Shown here: in pieces, positions 27,747 through 35,444 of the stretch
Layout: every line of letters begins with the position of its first letter
Position numbering within the stretch: position 1 is the stretch's first letter
Origin: CAMLJR01 sp964500675
GTDB lineage: Bacteria > Pseudomonadota > Gammaproteobacteria > Pseudomonadales > CAMLJR01
Assembly: GCA_964500675.1 (NCBI GenBank)
Contig: CAZCNY010000006.1
Span: forward strand, 62,001 to 126,000
Length of the DNA: 64,000 nucleotides
Direction: 5' to 3'
The notes under the pieces: model-generated
Seen by the model: only the letters and a program-made list of their open reading frames with translations
Told to the model about the DNA's origin: nothing
Databases searched by the model: none
Made by a program: the position numbers and the translations under genes

Positions 27747-28277
27747 ATGAATGCAGCGGAACAACAGCCACATACCGATACGCAGCACAAACCCACCAAG
27801 CTCAAAGCGCTGGCTCTGCTCATCGGCGCGATGGGGATGAGCGCCGGCTTCATCTTGCTCTGCGGTGCGCTCGGCAACCACGATTTTTACGCGGGCTTTC
27901 TATTTCTGTTGTGCTGGACCGTCATGGAACAAATCAAGCTGGCGCGGTTGCCGCACACGATTCTCGGTTGCGCCTTCGGCGCGTCGTTAGGTTATGCCTT
28001 GCAGTATCTGATCGGCAGCGCAGTGCCCATGGGCGGGCTGATTTTCGGCGCGATCGTCATGATCGTTTTATATTGCCAATTTCTGGGCTGGCTGCCGCTT
28101 ATCGCAAACTTGAGCACATTCACTTTTCTTCTCGTCGTCACCATCCCCTATATTCAAACGCAGGGAAATTTTCGCGATGTCGCGATTGCTCTCGCTTTAG
28201 GTATCGCCTATTTCACGCCCATTCTCATTATCGCCATGCATTTCGCGGCAAAATCCAAAATCGCGGCCACGGCGTAA
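27747..28277 (+). CDS. hypothetical membrane protein
   Basis: 176 residues from the ATG at 27747, with GAGG about nine bases upstream; a longer frame open to 27681 has no signal. After a hydrophilic 25-residue N-terminus the protein is nearly all hydrophobic with about five membrane helices (starting ALALLIGAMGMSAGFILLCG). I do not recognise a named family with confidence; a DUF1097-like or other small integral protein is possible. It lies 108 bases after the acyl-CoA dehydrogenase gene and 36 before hopJ on the same strand. Confidence 0.75.
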   Translation: MNAAEQQPHTDTQHKPTKLKALALLIGAMGMSAGFILLCGALGNHDFYAGFLFLLCWTVMEQIKLARLPHTILGCAFGASLGYALQYLIGSAVPMGGLIFGAIVMIVLYCQFLGWLPLIANLSTFTFLLVVTIPYIQTQGNFRDVAIALALGIAYFTPILIIAMHFAAKSKIAATA

Positions 28278-28313
28278 AACACCATCGCAGCGTTTTATAA
28301 CCAGAGGCATCTC

Positions 28314-28667
28314 GTGACCCTTGCTGAACTGCTTGAACAACTACGCGACAGCGCGCAGACGGTGTCGTTTCCACAAGTCATCGAAACCATCAACGCGCAT
28401 TACGATTACACGCCGGCTCAATTCGCCAACGGCATCGGCGGCGACCGCATCGTGAATGCGGCGGGAACGAACGAAGGCTCGTGCCGCATTTTTGCGTTCG
28501 CGCAATTGAATCAATTAAGCCAAGCCGAAACGCTGGCGTGCTTCGGCCAGTTCTATCGCGACGTGTTGAATACGCCGAATGGCAGCGATCACGCCAATAT
28601 CCGCACCTTCATGCGTCACGGCTGGACAGGAGTTCGGTTTGAACATACCGCGCTGCGCGCGAAATAG
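28314..28667 (+). CDS. HopJ type III effector family protein
   Basis: 117 residues with a GTG start at 28314. The strings TPAQFANGIGGDRIVNAAGTNEGSCRIFAF, split here as TPAQFANG, then VNAAGTNEGSCRIFAFAQ, and later ACFGQFYRDVLNTP with HANIRTFMRHGW are the HopJ (PF08888) family pattern. Despite the family name, these proteins occur in many free-living proteobacteria without a type III system and their function is unknown. The gene ends just before a bidirectional terminator facing efp. Confidence 0.88.
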   Translation: MTLAELLEQLRDSAQTVSFPQVIETINAHYDYTPAQFANGIGGDRIVNAAGTNEGSCRIFAFAQLNQLSQAETLACFGQFYRDVLNTPNGSDHANIRTFMRHGWTGVRFEHTALRAK

Positions 28668-28690
28668 ATCCGCGTAAAATTTCACGCAAT

Positions 28691-28715
28691 AAAAAAGGCG
28701 CCGAAGCGCCTTTTT
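28691..28715. terminator. bidirectional rho-independent terminator between hopJ and efp
   Basis: A GGCGC/GCGCC stem with a four-base CGAA loop is flanked by six A on the left and five T on the right, so it can terminate the plus-strand hopJ transcript and the minus-strand efp transcript. Confidence 0.9.
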
Positions 28716-28729
28716 CCGGATGCGAATCA

Positions 28730-29296
28730 TCAGCCTTTGATGCGGCTTTTGTATTCGCCCGTACGCGTATCGATTTCAACCGAATCACCGATTTCGCAGA
28801 AACCCGATACCGACATTTCAAAGCCATTGCCGAGCTTGGCGGTTTTCATGATTTTGCCCGAGGTATCGCCGCGCACGGCGGGTTCGGTGTAGCTGATCTT
28901 GCGCACGATCGTGGTCGGCAATTCGACCGAGATCGCCTTGCCTTCGTAGAATGTCGCTTCGCAGACGTCGGTCATGCCGTCTTCGATAAAGTTGATGGCA
29001 TCGCCCAAGTTTTCGGCTTCGACTTCGTACGGATTGAATTCGTCATCGACGAACACGTAGAGCGGATCGGCGAAATACGAATAGGTGACTTCCTTGCGCT
29101 CAAGCACGACGGGATCGAATTTGTCGTCGGCTTTGTACACGCTTTCCGACATGCCGCCGGAGAGCAGGTTTTTCATTTTGGTTTTGACGACCGCGGAATT
29201 GCGGCCGGATTTGTTGTATTCGGCTTTAATCACGATCCAGGGTTGGCCATCCACATTGACGACGTTGCCGGAGCGCAGTTCTTGAGCGGTTTTCAT
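28730..29296 (-). CDS. efp: elongation factor P
   Basis: 188 residues in three beta-barrel domains, the family length. EF-P rescues ribosomes stalled at polyproline by binding between P and E sites. The modified tip residue is Arg32 (KSGRNSAVV loop) rather than the Lys34 used by E. coli-type EF-P, which fits rhamnosylation by the EarP encoded just upstream. The C-terminal SGFCEIGDSVEIDTRTGEY region is normal. A -10-like TATAGT on the minus strand at 29355-29360, overlapping the earP stop, may give efp a local promoter as well as read-through from earP. Confidence 0.97.
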   Translation of the reverse strand: MKTAQELRSGNVVNVDGQPWIVIKAEYNKSGRNSAVVKTKMKNLLSGGMSESVYKADDKFDPVVLERKEVTYSYFADPLYVFVDDEFNPYEVEAENLGDAINFIEDGMTDVCEATFYEGKAISVELPTTIVRKISYTEPAVRGDTSGKIMKTAKLGNGFEMSVSGFCEIGDSVEIDTRTGEYKSRIKG

Positions 29297-29355
29297 AACG
29301 GGATACCAGAGAAATAGTTGCTGCTAAAAACGGGGGCTTTCGCAAAACGCGCGCA

Positions 29356-30501
29356 CTATACCTGATTTGCGCAAAATTGCACCAGCGCGGCGGCGAGATT
29401 TGTGCCGGACTCCAGCCGCAGAGCCCACTTTTCGGCCGCCGCGTCCAGCTCGGGCACCGCTTCGGCATAAGCTCGCCACGCCGCATCGATATCGCCGTCG
29501 CCATTCCACGCATGCCAGAAGTTGCGCAGCGTTGCGCTCGATGATGGCGCCATCTCCGCGCAATACAAGTCGAGGAACGCGTCGAGCTTGGGCCAGTGCG
29601 CGCCATCGACCTGCGCATAGATTTGCCACACAAAGGGCCGGCTGGCCCACTGCGCGCGCACGAACGAATCCTCGCCGCGCACGAAGTTGATATCGCAGCT
29701 CCACAGCAGCCGGTCGTAATCGTCCTGTGCCAGAAACGGCAGCGCGGCGACCGTCAAGGCGCCTCGCGTGCACGTCGCGCCAGCGCGCAAATCCTCGCCG
29801 AAAAATTTAGCGACCGCGGCGAGCGGCTGGCCTTCGGGCACCAGGCAGACAGTCGGCGCCGACTGCGCTGACCAGATTTGCAGCAGGCGCGCGATCGGCG
29901 CATCGCGATACGCAAACAGCGACACTCGCGTCGCCGGCGCGAGCGCATCGATACCAAAGCGCCGCAGAAATTCAGCGCGCGCACGCGGCGCGCTTTGAAA
30001 TGCGCGACGATGCTGCGATAAATCGCGCTCGCCGAGCACGCCGCCGGTATCGGGCCGAAACCCCGGAAAGAAAAAATATTTTTTCAGCGTACTGTTTTCC
30101 TGCGAATGGCCGGCCTGCGGCGACGGCAGACCGTGGCAGCCCGATACCCATTTTTCCGCGCTCAAATACTCCAAATTGATCCACAGCGAGCGGCGCGTGC
30201 GCATCGCCGCGCGATATGCGTCGGGCAGCTCGCATGCGAACGCCTCGATCACGACATCGGCCGCCGCAACGGGTTGCCGCAGCGGCTGGGTCCAGTGACA
30301 CACGGTAACGCCTGCGCTGATTTGCTGTGCGCAGTGCAGCTCAATCTCGGGACGAAATTTTTTCAGCACCGACAAATCGTCGATCCACAAGCGCACGCGC
30401 AAACCGAATTCGCGCGTCAGTTGCTGCGCGAGACGCCAACACACGCCGGCATCGCCGTAGTTATCGACGACGTGGCAGAAAATATCCCAGCTTTTGTTCA
30501 T
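29356..30501 (-). CDS. earP: EF-P arginine rhamnosyltransferase EarP
   Basis: 381 residues. EarP transfers rhamnose from dTDP-beta-L-rhamnose to Arg32 of EF-P by inverting GT-B chemistry. The N-terminus WDIFCHVVDNYGDAGVCWRL contains Asp13 and Asp17, the positions reported as essential in the Pseudomonas enzyme, and the RGEDSFVRAQWASRPFVWQIY stretch (shown here as RGEDSF and WQIYAQ) carries the conserved Glu near residue 270. It lies 59 bases upstream of efp on the same strand. The rml genes for the donor are not in the window. The start codon sits inside a short tandem duplication. Confidence 0.95.
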   Translation of the reverse strand: MNKSWDIFCHVVDNYGDAGVCWRLAQQLTREFGLRVRLWIDDLSVLKKFRPEIELHCAQQISAGVTVCHWTQPLRQPVAAADVVIEAFACELPDAYRAAMRTRRSLWINLEYLSAEKWVSGCHGLPSPQAGHSQENSTLKKYFFFPGFRPDTGGVLGERDLSQHRRAFQSAPRARAEFLRRFGIDALAPATRVSLFAYRDAPIARLLQIWSAQSAPTVCLVPEGQPLAAVAKFFGEDLRAGATCTRGALTVAALPFLAQDDYDRLLWSCDINFVRGEDSFVRAQWASRPFVWQIYAQVDGAHWPKLDAFLDLYCAEMAPSSSATLRNFWHAWNGDGDIDAAWRAYAEAVPELDAAAEKWALRLESGTNLAAALVQFCANQV

Positions 30502-30522
30502 GTCAGTTTTTGTTCATGCCGG
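30491..30522. repeat. two tandem 16-bp units across the earP start
   Basis: (C/T)TTTTGTTCATG(T/C)C(A/G)G occurs at 30491-30506 and 30507-30522, 13 of 16 bases identical. The first copy contains the earP start codon; the second supplies another ATG 16 bases upstream, out of frame. Confidence 0.8.
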
Positions 30523-30656
30523 TATGTGCTCAGGCGATTGCACAGCGCACCAAACCGCACCTTAAAATAAACAGCGCCGTAAAAATAGAACCGGTTGAAA
30601 GGCGTGAGATTTGTCACTAAAACCGCGACTGATCTATATTCGTTGCGGTCAACGTA

Positions 30657-30698
30657 TGGTTAAATTTAACATGTGCGTGATTAAATTTAGCGTAGCTG
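30657..30698. repeat. two tandem 21-bp units upstream of the PA2779-like gene
   Basis: TG(G/A)TTAAATTTA begins each unit, 30657-30677 and 30678-30698; overall identity is about 14 of 21. They lie in the 170-base promoter region before the PA2779-like gene. The first unit contains the palindrome GTTAAATTTAAC, a possible operator. Confidence 0.6.
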
Positions 30699-30770
30699 TA
30701 TCGAACACGCTCACGTTACGTCAACGGTGTTCCATGTACCCCATCTCTAGGCCAATAGGAATCTGACTCT

Positions 30771-31166
30771 ATGAATATCCGGCTTTTGCGTCGCACCAGT
30801 TGGACTCTGCTATTTTCTCTTGCAACCCTATTGCTACCCATCGCGCCCGTGCACGCGGCGCTAATAGGCACCGATCAGCTCGTGAATGCGGCGCAGGTCG
30901 CGCAAAATCGCGAGCGCGTGCGCGTATTTCTGCAGCGTAAAGATGTGCGCGATATGCTGCAGCAGCGCGGTGTCGATGCCAATGTCGCGCTGTCGCGTGT
31001 CGACGCAATGACCGACTCCGAAGTGCAAACGATGGCGACGCAGCTCGACAAACTGCCCGCGGGCGGCGATGTGCTCGGCACCGTTGTACTGGTATTTTTC
31101 GTGCTGCTGATAACCGATATTCTCGGCCTCACAAAAATATTCCCGTTCACGCGCCCCGTGCGTTGA
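30771..31166 (+). CDS. PA2779 family protein
   Basis: 131 residues: signal peptide ending near IAPVHAA, an extracytoplasmic helical part with FLQRKDVRDMLQQRGVD and ALSRVDAMTDSEV, and one C-terminal transmembrane helix, matching the PA2779 family found next to PA2778-type cysteine peptidases. The function is unknown; a membrane-anchored partner of the peptidase is often assumed because the two genes are conserved neighbours. The stop overlaps the possible TTG start of the peptidase gene by TTGA. Confidence 0.88.
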   Translation: MNIRLLRRTSWTLLFSLATLLLPIAPVHAALIGTDQLVNAAQVAQNRERVRVFLQRKDVRDMLQQRGVDANVALSRVDAMTDSEVQTMATQLDKLPAGGDVLGTVVLVFFVLLITDILGLTKIFPFTRPVR

Positions 31167-32242
31167 TAAGGCTGTTGCCCGCGGGAGTGCCCACGAGAGC
31201 TGTACAAAATGCCCGCTTCCGCGCGGGCATTTTCATTTTCGCGCTGACACTGTTGCCGGCGCTGCTGCAAGGTTGCGCCACCCCGCAATTCGACGCGCTG
31301 CACGCACAATTTCCGCCTGAGTTGCCGCGCCATATCGAACTCGACAACGTGCCTTATTTCGCGCAGGACGCGCATCAATGCGGACCCACCACGCTGGCAA
31401 TGGCGTTCGGCGCCGCCGGTCTCGCGATCGAACCGCAACAGCTCGAATCCGAAGTCTATCTGCCCGCGAAGCGCGGCAGCCTGCAAGTCGAAATGCTGGC
31501 TGCGACGCGACGACACGGCCTGCTCGCGTACGAGCTCGATCCGCAGATGCGTGCGCTGTTGACGGAAATCGCGGCGGGGCGACCCGCGATTATTTTGGAA
31601 AATCTCGGTTTGAGCTGGTATCCCGTGTGGCATTACGCGGTTGCCATCGGTTACGACATCGATCGCGAAGAAATCATTTTGCGCTCAGGCCCGGAACGCC
31701 GTCAGGCCTTGCCGCTGAAAACCTTCGAGCATACCTGGGGACGCAGTCAATTCTGGGCGATGCTGGCGCTGCCGCCCGGACAGATGCCCGCGCGCGCCGA
31801 TGCCGCGCGTTACATCGCGGCAGCGTTGGCGCTCGAACAAACCAACACTGATCAGCACACCAAACAGACGCACGCGGCAAGTCTCGCTTACAACGCCGCG
31901 ATGCAACGCTGGCCCGATAATCTCACCGCCAGCATGGGCGCCGGCAACACCGCTTACGCGCTCGGCGACTTCGCAGCCGCTGAAAATGCATTTCGCCATG
32001 CGGCGCTCGCACACCCGGAATCAGGCGCCGCATTCAACAATCTGGCCGACACGCTCGCGCAGCGCAAAAAATTCAAAACAGCACTCGCGGCAGCGCAGCG
32101 CGCAGTGCAAATCGGCGGCGACAATCGCGCGGTGTATTTGCAGACGCTGCGCGAGATCGAAGCCAAACTTAAAGCACAGCAAAAACCCAAAACATCGCTT
32201 CGACACAGACTAAAAAAATCTACGCCGCCCGCCTCGAAATAA
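31163..32242 (+). CDS. PA2778 family cysteine peptidase with TPR repeats
   Basis: About 359 residues if translation starts at the TTG overlapping the PA2779-like stop; a GTG at 31187 is an alternative. A lipoprotein-type signal (LLQGC) is followed by a C39-like papain-fold domain: VPYFAQDAHQCGPTTLAMAF carries the catalytic Cys of C39 peptidases, and WYPVWHYAVAIGYD the catalytic His. From about residue 235 there are TPR-like helices (NLTASMGAGNTAYALGDF and AAFNNLADTLAQRKKF). It probably acts as an outer-membrane or periplasmic lipoprotein; substrate unknown. A terminator-like hairpin lies inside its 5' coding region. Confidence 0.9.
   Translation: MIRLLPAGVPTRAVQNARFRAGIFIFALTLLPALLQGCATPQFDALHAQFPPELPRHIELDNVPYFAQDAHQCGPTTLAMAFGAAGLAIEPQQLESEVYLPAKRGSLQVEMLAATRRHGLLAYELDPQMRALLTEIAAGRPAIILENLGLSWYPVWHYAVAIGYDIDREEIILRSGPERRQALPLKTFEHTWGRSQFWAMLALPPGQMPARADAARYIAAALALEQTNTDQHTKQTHAASLAYNAAMQRWPDNLTASMGAGNTAYALGDFAAAENAFRHAALAHPESGAAFNNLADTLAQRKKFKTALAAAQRAVQIGGDNRAVYLQTLREIEAKLKAQQKPKTSLRHRLKKSTPPASK
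31206..31233 (+). terminator. terminator-like hairpin inside the 5' end of the PA2778-like gene
   Basis: AAAATGCCCGC and GCGGGCATTTT form a perfect 11-bp stem with a six-base loop, ending in a short T run and then CATTTTC. It lies 40 bases after the PA2779-like stop but within the signal-peptide codons of the next gene, so it could be a real terminator/attenuator between the two or an RNA structure that limits peptidase expression. Confidence 0.6.
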
Positions 32243-33014
32243 ACCGGTACACATCCATCGCCAGCGCACTTAAATCGACGGCATCGTATTCGCGCACGGC
32301 GTCAACGTGCTCGCCCGCCGCACCGAGCGCAAAAAATAGCGGGAGAAAATGTTCTTCGGTTGGATGCGCGCGCTGTGCATGCGGCGCGCGCGTGCGATAC
32401 GACAGCAGCGCGTCGAGATCGCCGCGACGCAAGGCCGCGTAAACCCATTGCTGAAATTCTTGCACATACCCCAACAACGGCGGCGCAGGATTGTGCATCG
32501 CGGCGAAGGCCTCGTGCAAATTATGCGTGAGTCCGCCCGACCCGATGAGCAAAATATTTTCTGCCGCAAGTGGTGCAAGTGCGCGACCGAGACGATAGTG
32601 ATGTGCCAGCCCCCGATGCGGTTGCAGCGACAGTTGCACGATCGGCACCGAGGCATCGGCAAACATTTCGCGCAGCGGTACCCACGCGCCGTGATCGAGC
32701 CCGCGCTGCGCATCGAGCGCAGCGTCGAAACCGGCTTGACGCAATAAATCCAGCGCACGCTCGGCGATATCGGGCGCACCGGACGCCGAATATTCGATAC
32801 GGTAAAGCGCTTCCGGAAAGCCGCCAAAATCGTGAATCGTGGCCAGACGCGGCGCCGCGGTCAGCAGCGGCCGCGCCGTTTCCCAATGCGCGGAAGCGAT
32901 CACGATGGCGGCGGGTTTTGTGAGTGCGGCGACGCGGCGCCAGACCGCGCCGACGGCACCGGCATCCAGCGCCAATGTCGGCGCGCCATGGGAAACAAAT
33001 AGACTGGCCTGCAT
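32220..33014 (-). CDS. class III extradiol ring-cleavage dioxygenase (DODA/YgiD type)
   Basis: 264 residues. LigB-superfamily motifs are the N-terminal FVSHGAPTLALDAG with metal His, IVIASAHWET with the second His, and LLIGSGGLTHNLHEAF near residue 155. YgiD and plant DODA cleave 4,5-DOPA or similar catechols using Fe(II) or Zn(II), in the cytoplasm. The physiological substrate is unknown. Its stop overlaps the end of the convergently transcribed peptidase gene by 23 bases, which is compact but not unusual. Confidence 0.9.
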   Translation of the reverse strand: MQASLFVSHGAPTLALDAGAVGAVWRRVAALTKPAAIVIASAHWETARPLLTAAPRLATIHDFGGFPEALYRIEYSASGAPDIAERALDLLRQAGFDAALDAQRGLDHGAWVPLREMFADASVPIVQLSLQPHRGLAHHYRLGRALAPLAAENILLIGSGGLTHNLHEAFAAMHNPAPPLLGYVQEFQQWVYAALRRGDLDALLSYRTRAPHAQRAHPTEEHFLPLFFALGAAGEHVDAVREYDAVDLSALAMDVYRFISRRAA

Positions 33015-33068
33015 GATTGTGCACCGCGTTTCGCTGTTGGCGACACGATATTATTGCACAGCGGCAGC

Positions 33069-33350
33069 CTACATTTTGTCCTGTTCAAGTTGACGCAGCT
33101 CGTAGGAAAACTCGCGGCAATTTTTCCACAGCCACGTGTCGATTTCTTCCGCGCTCTGATCGCGCTCCGCATCGCGACGGCGGTAACTTTTGCGTCTCGC
33201 GGGTTTATGGTCTTCGGTGTGTCGCTGCAATTGCAACTCGTGCAATTTTGCTTTTTCGCACTCGCGCCATTCGGCGGCGTGGGCGTCGATGGCAAACGCA
33301 ACAGCGCTGAATAAAAACAAACGCACTAAAAGTATTCGAGAATGTGGCAT
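33069..33350 (-). CDS. small secreted hypothetical protein
   Basis: 93 residues. A strong GGAGG lies about six bases before the ATG at 33348-33350. The N-terminus FLFSAVAFAIDAHA is a signal peptide with a likely AxA cleavage site; the mature part is short, highly charged and has two Cys (ECEKAK and KNCREF) that could form a disulfide. No family recognised. It is followed downstream by the dioxygenase gene on the same strand after 54 bases. Confidence 0.65.
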   Translation of the reverse strand: MPHSRILLVRLFLFSAVAFAIDAHAAEWRECEKAKLHELQLQRHTEDHKPARRKSYRRRDAERDQSAEEIDTWLWKNCREFSYELRQLEQDKM

Positions 33351-33403
33351 GATCAGCCTCCCTGTGATGGTTGTGCATTCCTAGCAAATGCGCTGCAGCA
33401 GCG

Positions 33404-33445
33404 TGTTGTGACCTCCGAGTGACATGTTGCAACTTCCAAGTAACA
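33404..33445. repeat. two tandem 21-bp units upstream of chrA
   Basis: Units 33404-33424 and 33425-33445, both TGTTG(T/C)(G/A)AC followed by TCC, agree at 16 of 21 positions; a more degraded third copy may follow at 33446-33465. They lie between the divergent small secreted gene and chrA. Confidence 0.75.
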
Positions 33446-33488
33446 CGCTGCGACGCGCAGCAACATGCGGCGCCCGGTGAATTTACCA

Positions 33489-34853
33489 ATGACCCTGCAA
33501 GACGCACAAGATAATTCCGATAAAAAAACCGCCGTTCGTTTCGCCGATGCACTGCGCTTTTGGCTCAAACTGGGTTTTATCAGCTTCGGCGGACCCGCCG
33601 GGCAGATCGCAATCATGCACGAGGAACTCGTCGAGCGGCGCCGCTGGATTTCGGAAAAACGCTTTTTGCATGCGCTGAATTACTGCATGGTGCTGCCGGG
33701 TCCGGAGGCGCAACAGCTCGCGACCTATATCGGCTGGCTGATGCATCGGCTGCCGGGCGCGCTCGCCGCCGGAATTTTGTTTGTCGCACCCTCGCTGGTA
33801 ATTTTAATCGCGCTGTCGTGGATTTATGTTGCGCTCGGCAATCAACCGCTGATCGCGGGTATTTTTTACGGCATTAAACCGGCCGTGACCGCGATTGTGT
33901 TGCAGGCCGCGATACGTATCGGCTCGCGCAGTTTGAGCAATTGGTGGTTAGCGGCGATCGCTGTGGCGGCGTTTATGGCCACAATTTTGTTGCACGCGCC
34001 ATTCCCCGCAATCATCCTCGGCGCGGCACTGATCGGCCTGCTCGGCAGCCGCGTCGCGCCTCAGTATTTTTGTCAGATAAACTCGCATACTCAACGTGCG
34101 GCGAACTACGGTCCGGCCGTAATCGATGATGACACACCGACCCCCGCGCACGCGCGCTTCAGCTACCGCGGCTTATGCAAGATCATCTGCGTCGGCGTGT
34201 TGATGTGGATATTACCGATGGCATTGCTCGTGCTGTATTGCGGCCGCCACGCCCTGCCGACGCAGCTCGGTTGGTTTTTCACGAAATCCGCGTGGCTCAC
34301 TTTCGGCGGCGCCTATGCAGTGCTGCCCTATGTTTATCAGGGTGCCGTGTCAAATTATGGCTGGCTCAGCGCGCCGCAGATGATCGACGGTCTCGCACTC
34401 GGCGAAACCACGCCGGGCCCGCTCATCATGGTGGTGTCGTTCGTCGGTTTTATCGCGGGCTACACGCGCCCGCTGTTCGACCCGGTGTTTTTGCACAATC
34501 GCTTTTTGAGCGGCGCGTGCGCCGCCGCACTCGTCTCGTATTTCACATTTTTACCGTCGTTTTTATTGATTATCGGCGGCGCTCCGTTAATTGAATCGAC
34601 GCACAACGATATAAAATTTACCGCTCCGCTCACTGCGATTACGGCAGCGGTGGTCGGCGTCATCGCCAACCTCGCGCTATTTTTTGCCTACCGTGTGTGG
34701 TGGCCGCATGGCCTGAGCGCGGAACTGGATTTCACCGCGTGCGCGATTTCGATTTTTGCGGCCGCCGCATTGCTTCGGTATCGATGCAATGTGCTCTGGG
34801 TGTTGTGTGTCAGCGCGCTGGCCGGATTACTGCGGAGTATGCTGCGCCTCTGA
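33489..34853 (+). CDS. chrA: chromate transporter, long-chain CHR family
   Basis: 454 residues from the ATG at 33489, chosen because GGTGAA lies upstream; an ATG at 33465 would add eight residues. The protein has the two homologous CHR halves of long ChrA proteins with about ten membrane helices. Family strings: LKLGFISFGGPAGQIAIMHEE and LPGPEAQQLATYIGW in the first half (each a conserved G-rich loop), and TFGGAYAVLPYVYQGAV and GETTPGPLIMVVSFVGF in the second. ChrA effluxes chromate across the inner membrane by proton exchange. No chrB regulator is adjacent. Confidence 0.92.
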   Translation: MTLQDAQDNSDKKTAVRFADALRFWLKLGFISFGGPAGQIAIMHEELVERRRWISEKRFLHALNYCMVLPGPEAQQLATYIGWLMHRLPGALAAGILFVAPSLVILIALSWIYVALGNQPLIAGIFYGIKPAVTAIVLQAAIRIGSRSLSNWWLAAIAVAAFMATILLHAPFPAIILGAALIGLLGSRVAPQYFCQINSHTQRAANYGPAVIDDDTPTPAHARFSYRGLCKIICVGVLMWILPMALLVLYCGRHALPTQLGWFFTKSAWLTFGGAYAVLPYVYQGAVSNYGWLSAPQMIDGLALGETTPGPLIMVVSFVGFIAGYTRPLFDPVFLHNRFLSGACAAALVSYFTFLPSFLLIIGGAPLIESTHNDIKFTAPLTAITAAVVGVIANLALFFAYRVWWPHGLSAELDFTACAISIFAAAALLRYRCNVLWVLCVSALAGLLRSMLRL

Positions 34854-34879
34854 CCGGGCAACTTGGACGGGACAACTTG
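34852..34879. repeat. two tandem 14-bp units across the chrA stop codon
   Basis: GAC(C/G)GG(G/A)CAACTTG is repeated at 34852-34865 and 34866-34879 with 12 of 14 bases identical; the first copy overlaps the chrA TGA. Confidence 0.8.
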
Positions 34880-34897
34880 GCGCGTTTCGATATGGGA

Positions 34898-35224
34898 CTA
34901 GTCGGTATCGCCATGGCGATTTGCGTCCTGCGCAGCAGCGCGCTGTCGCTTCTCATGCAGCGATTGCAATTCGCGCAACCATTCCGTCGCTTCAAAATTT
35001 TTATTCAATGCCCAGCGAGAACTCACTTCACCCACAAAAAGCGTATCGCCCACGTAGATAAAATTTTCAAAATATTTTTGTACCGATTCCGCCGAGTTAT
35101 GCGAAAACAAGAGACGGCAATTCTGGCAGACATCGACTTGTTGTTGCGCATCGAGATTATTGAAAAACTGCCGGTATTCCTGCCGCTCACGCTTTAATTC
35201 AAAAACGATGCAATGGATCGCCAT
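34898..35224 (-). CDS. hypothetical protein
   Basis: 108 residues. GGAGGG lies at ideal spacing before the ATG at 35222-35224, strong support for a real gene. The protein is soluble, has a CQNCRLLF pair of Cys and a Phe/Tyr-rich middle (YFENFIYVGDTLFVGE). It could be a small stress or DNA-binding protein, but I see no recognisable domain. It is convergent with chrA and divergent from the histidine kinase gene. Confidence 0.7.
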   Translation of the reverse strand: MAIHCIVFELKRERQEYRQFFNNLDAQQQVDVCQNCRLLFSHNSAESVQKYFENFIYVGDTLFVGEVSSRWALNKNFEATEWLRELQSLHEKRQRAAAQDANRHGDTD

Positions 35225-35444
35225 TAATTCCCTCCTCGCACATCGCGAACTGGCAGCTTGCTATCCGAGTTAAGCCAACACCCGCTGTTCGCACTACGCA
35301 TGAAATACCCGCAGGGTATATAAATGTCAAGCGAGCAGAGCCCTCATTTTGATTGTAATTAGATATTTGCGGAGCTACCGATCCCACCAGCATACTTGCC
35401 GCTAGCAACCAGCCAACGACCAACGCGCTTCACGGAAGATTTCA

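Noticed and set aside
32521..33024. Minus-strand frame of 167 codons overlapping the extradiol dioxygenase
   Set aside because: Same strand but a different frame; it is an Arg-rich shadow without motifs.
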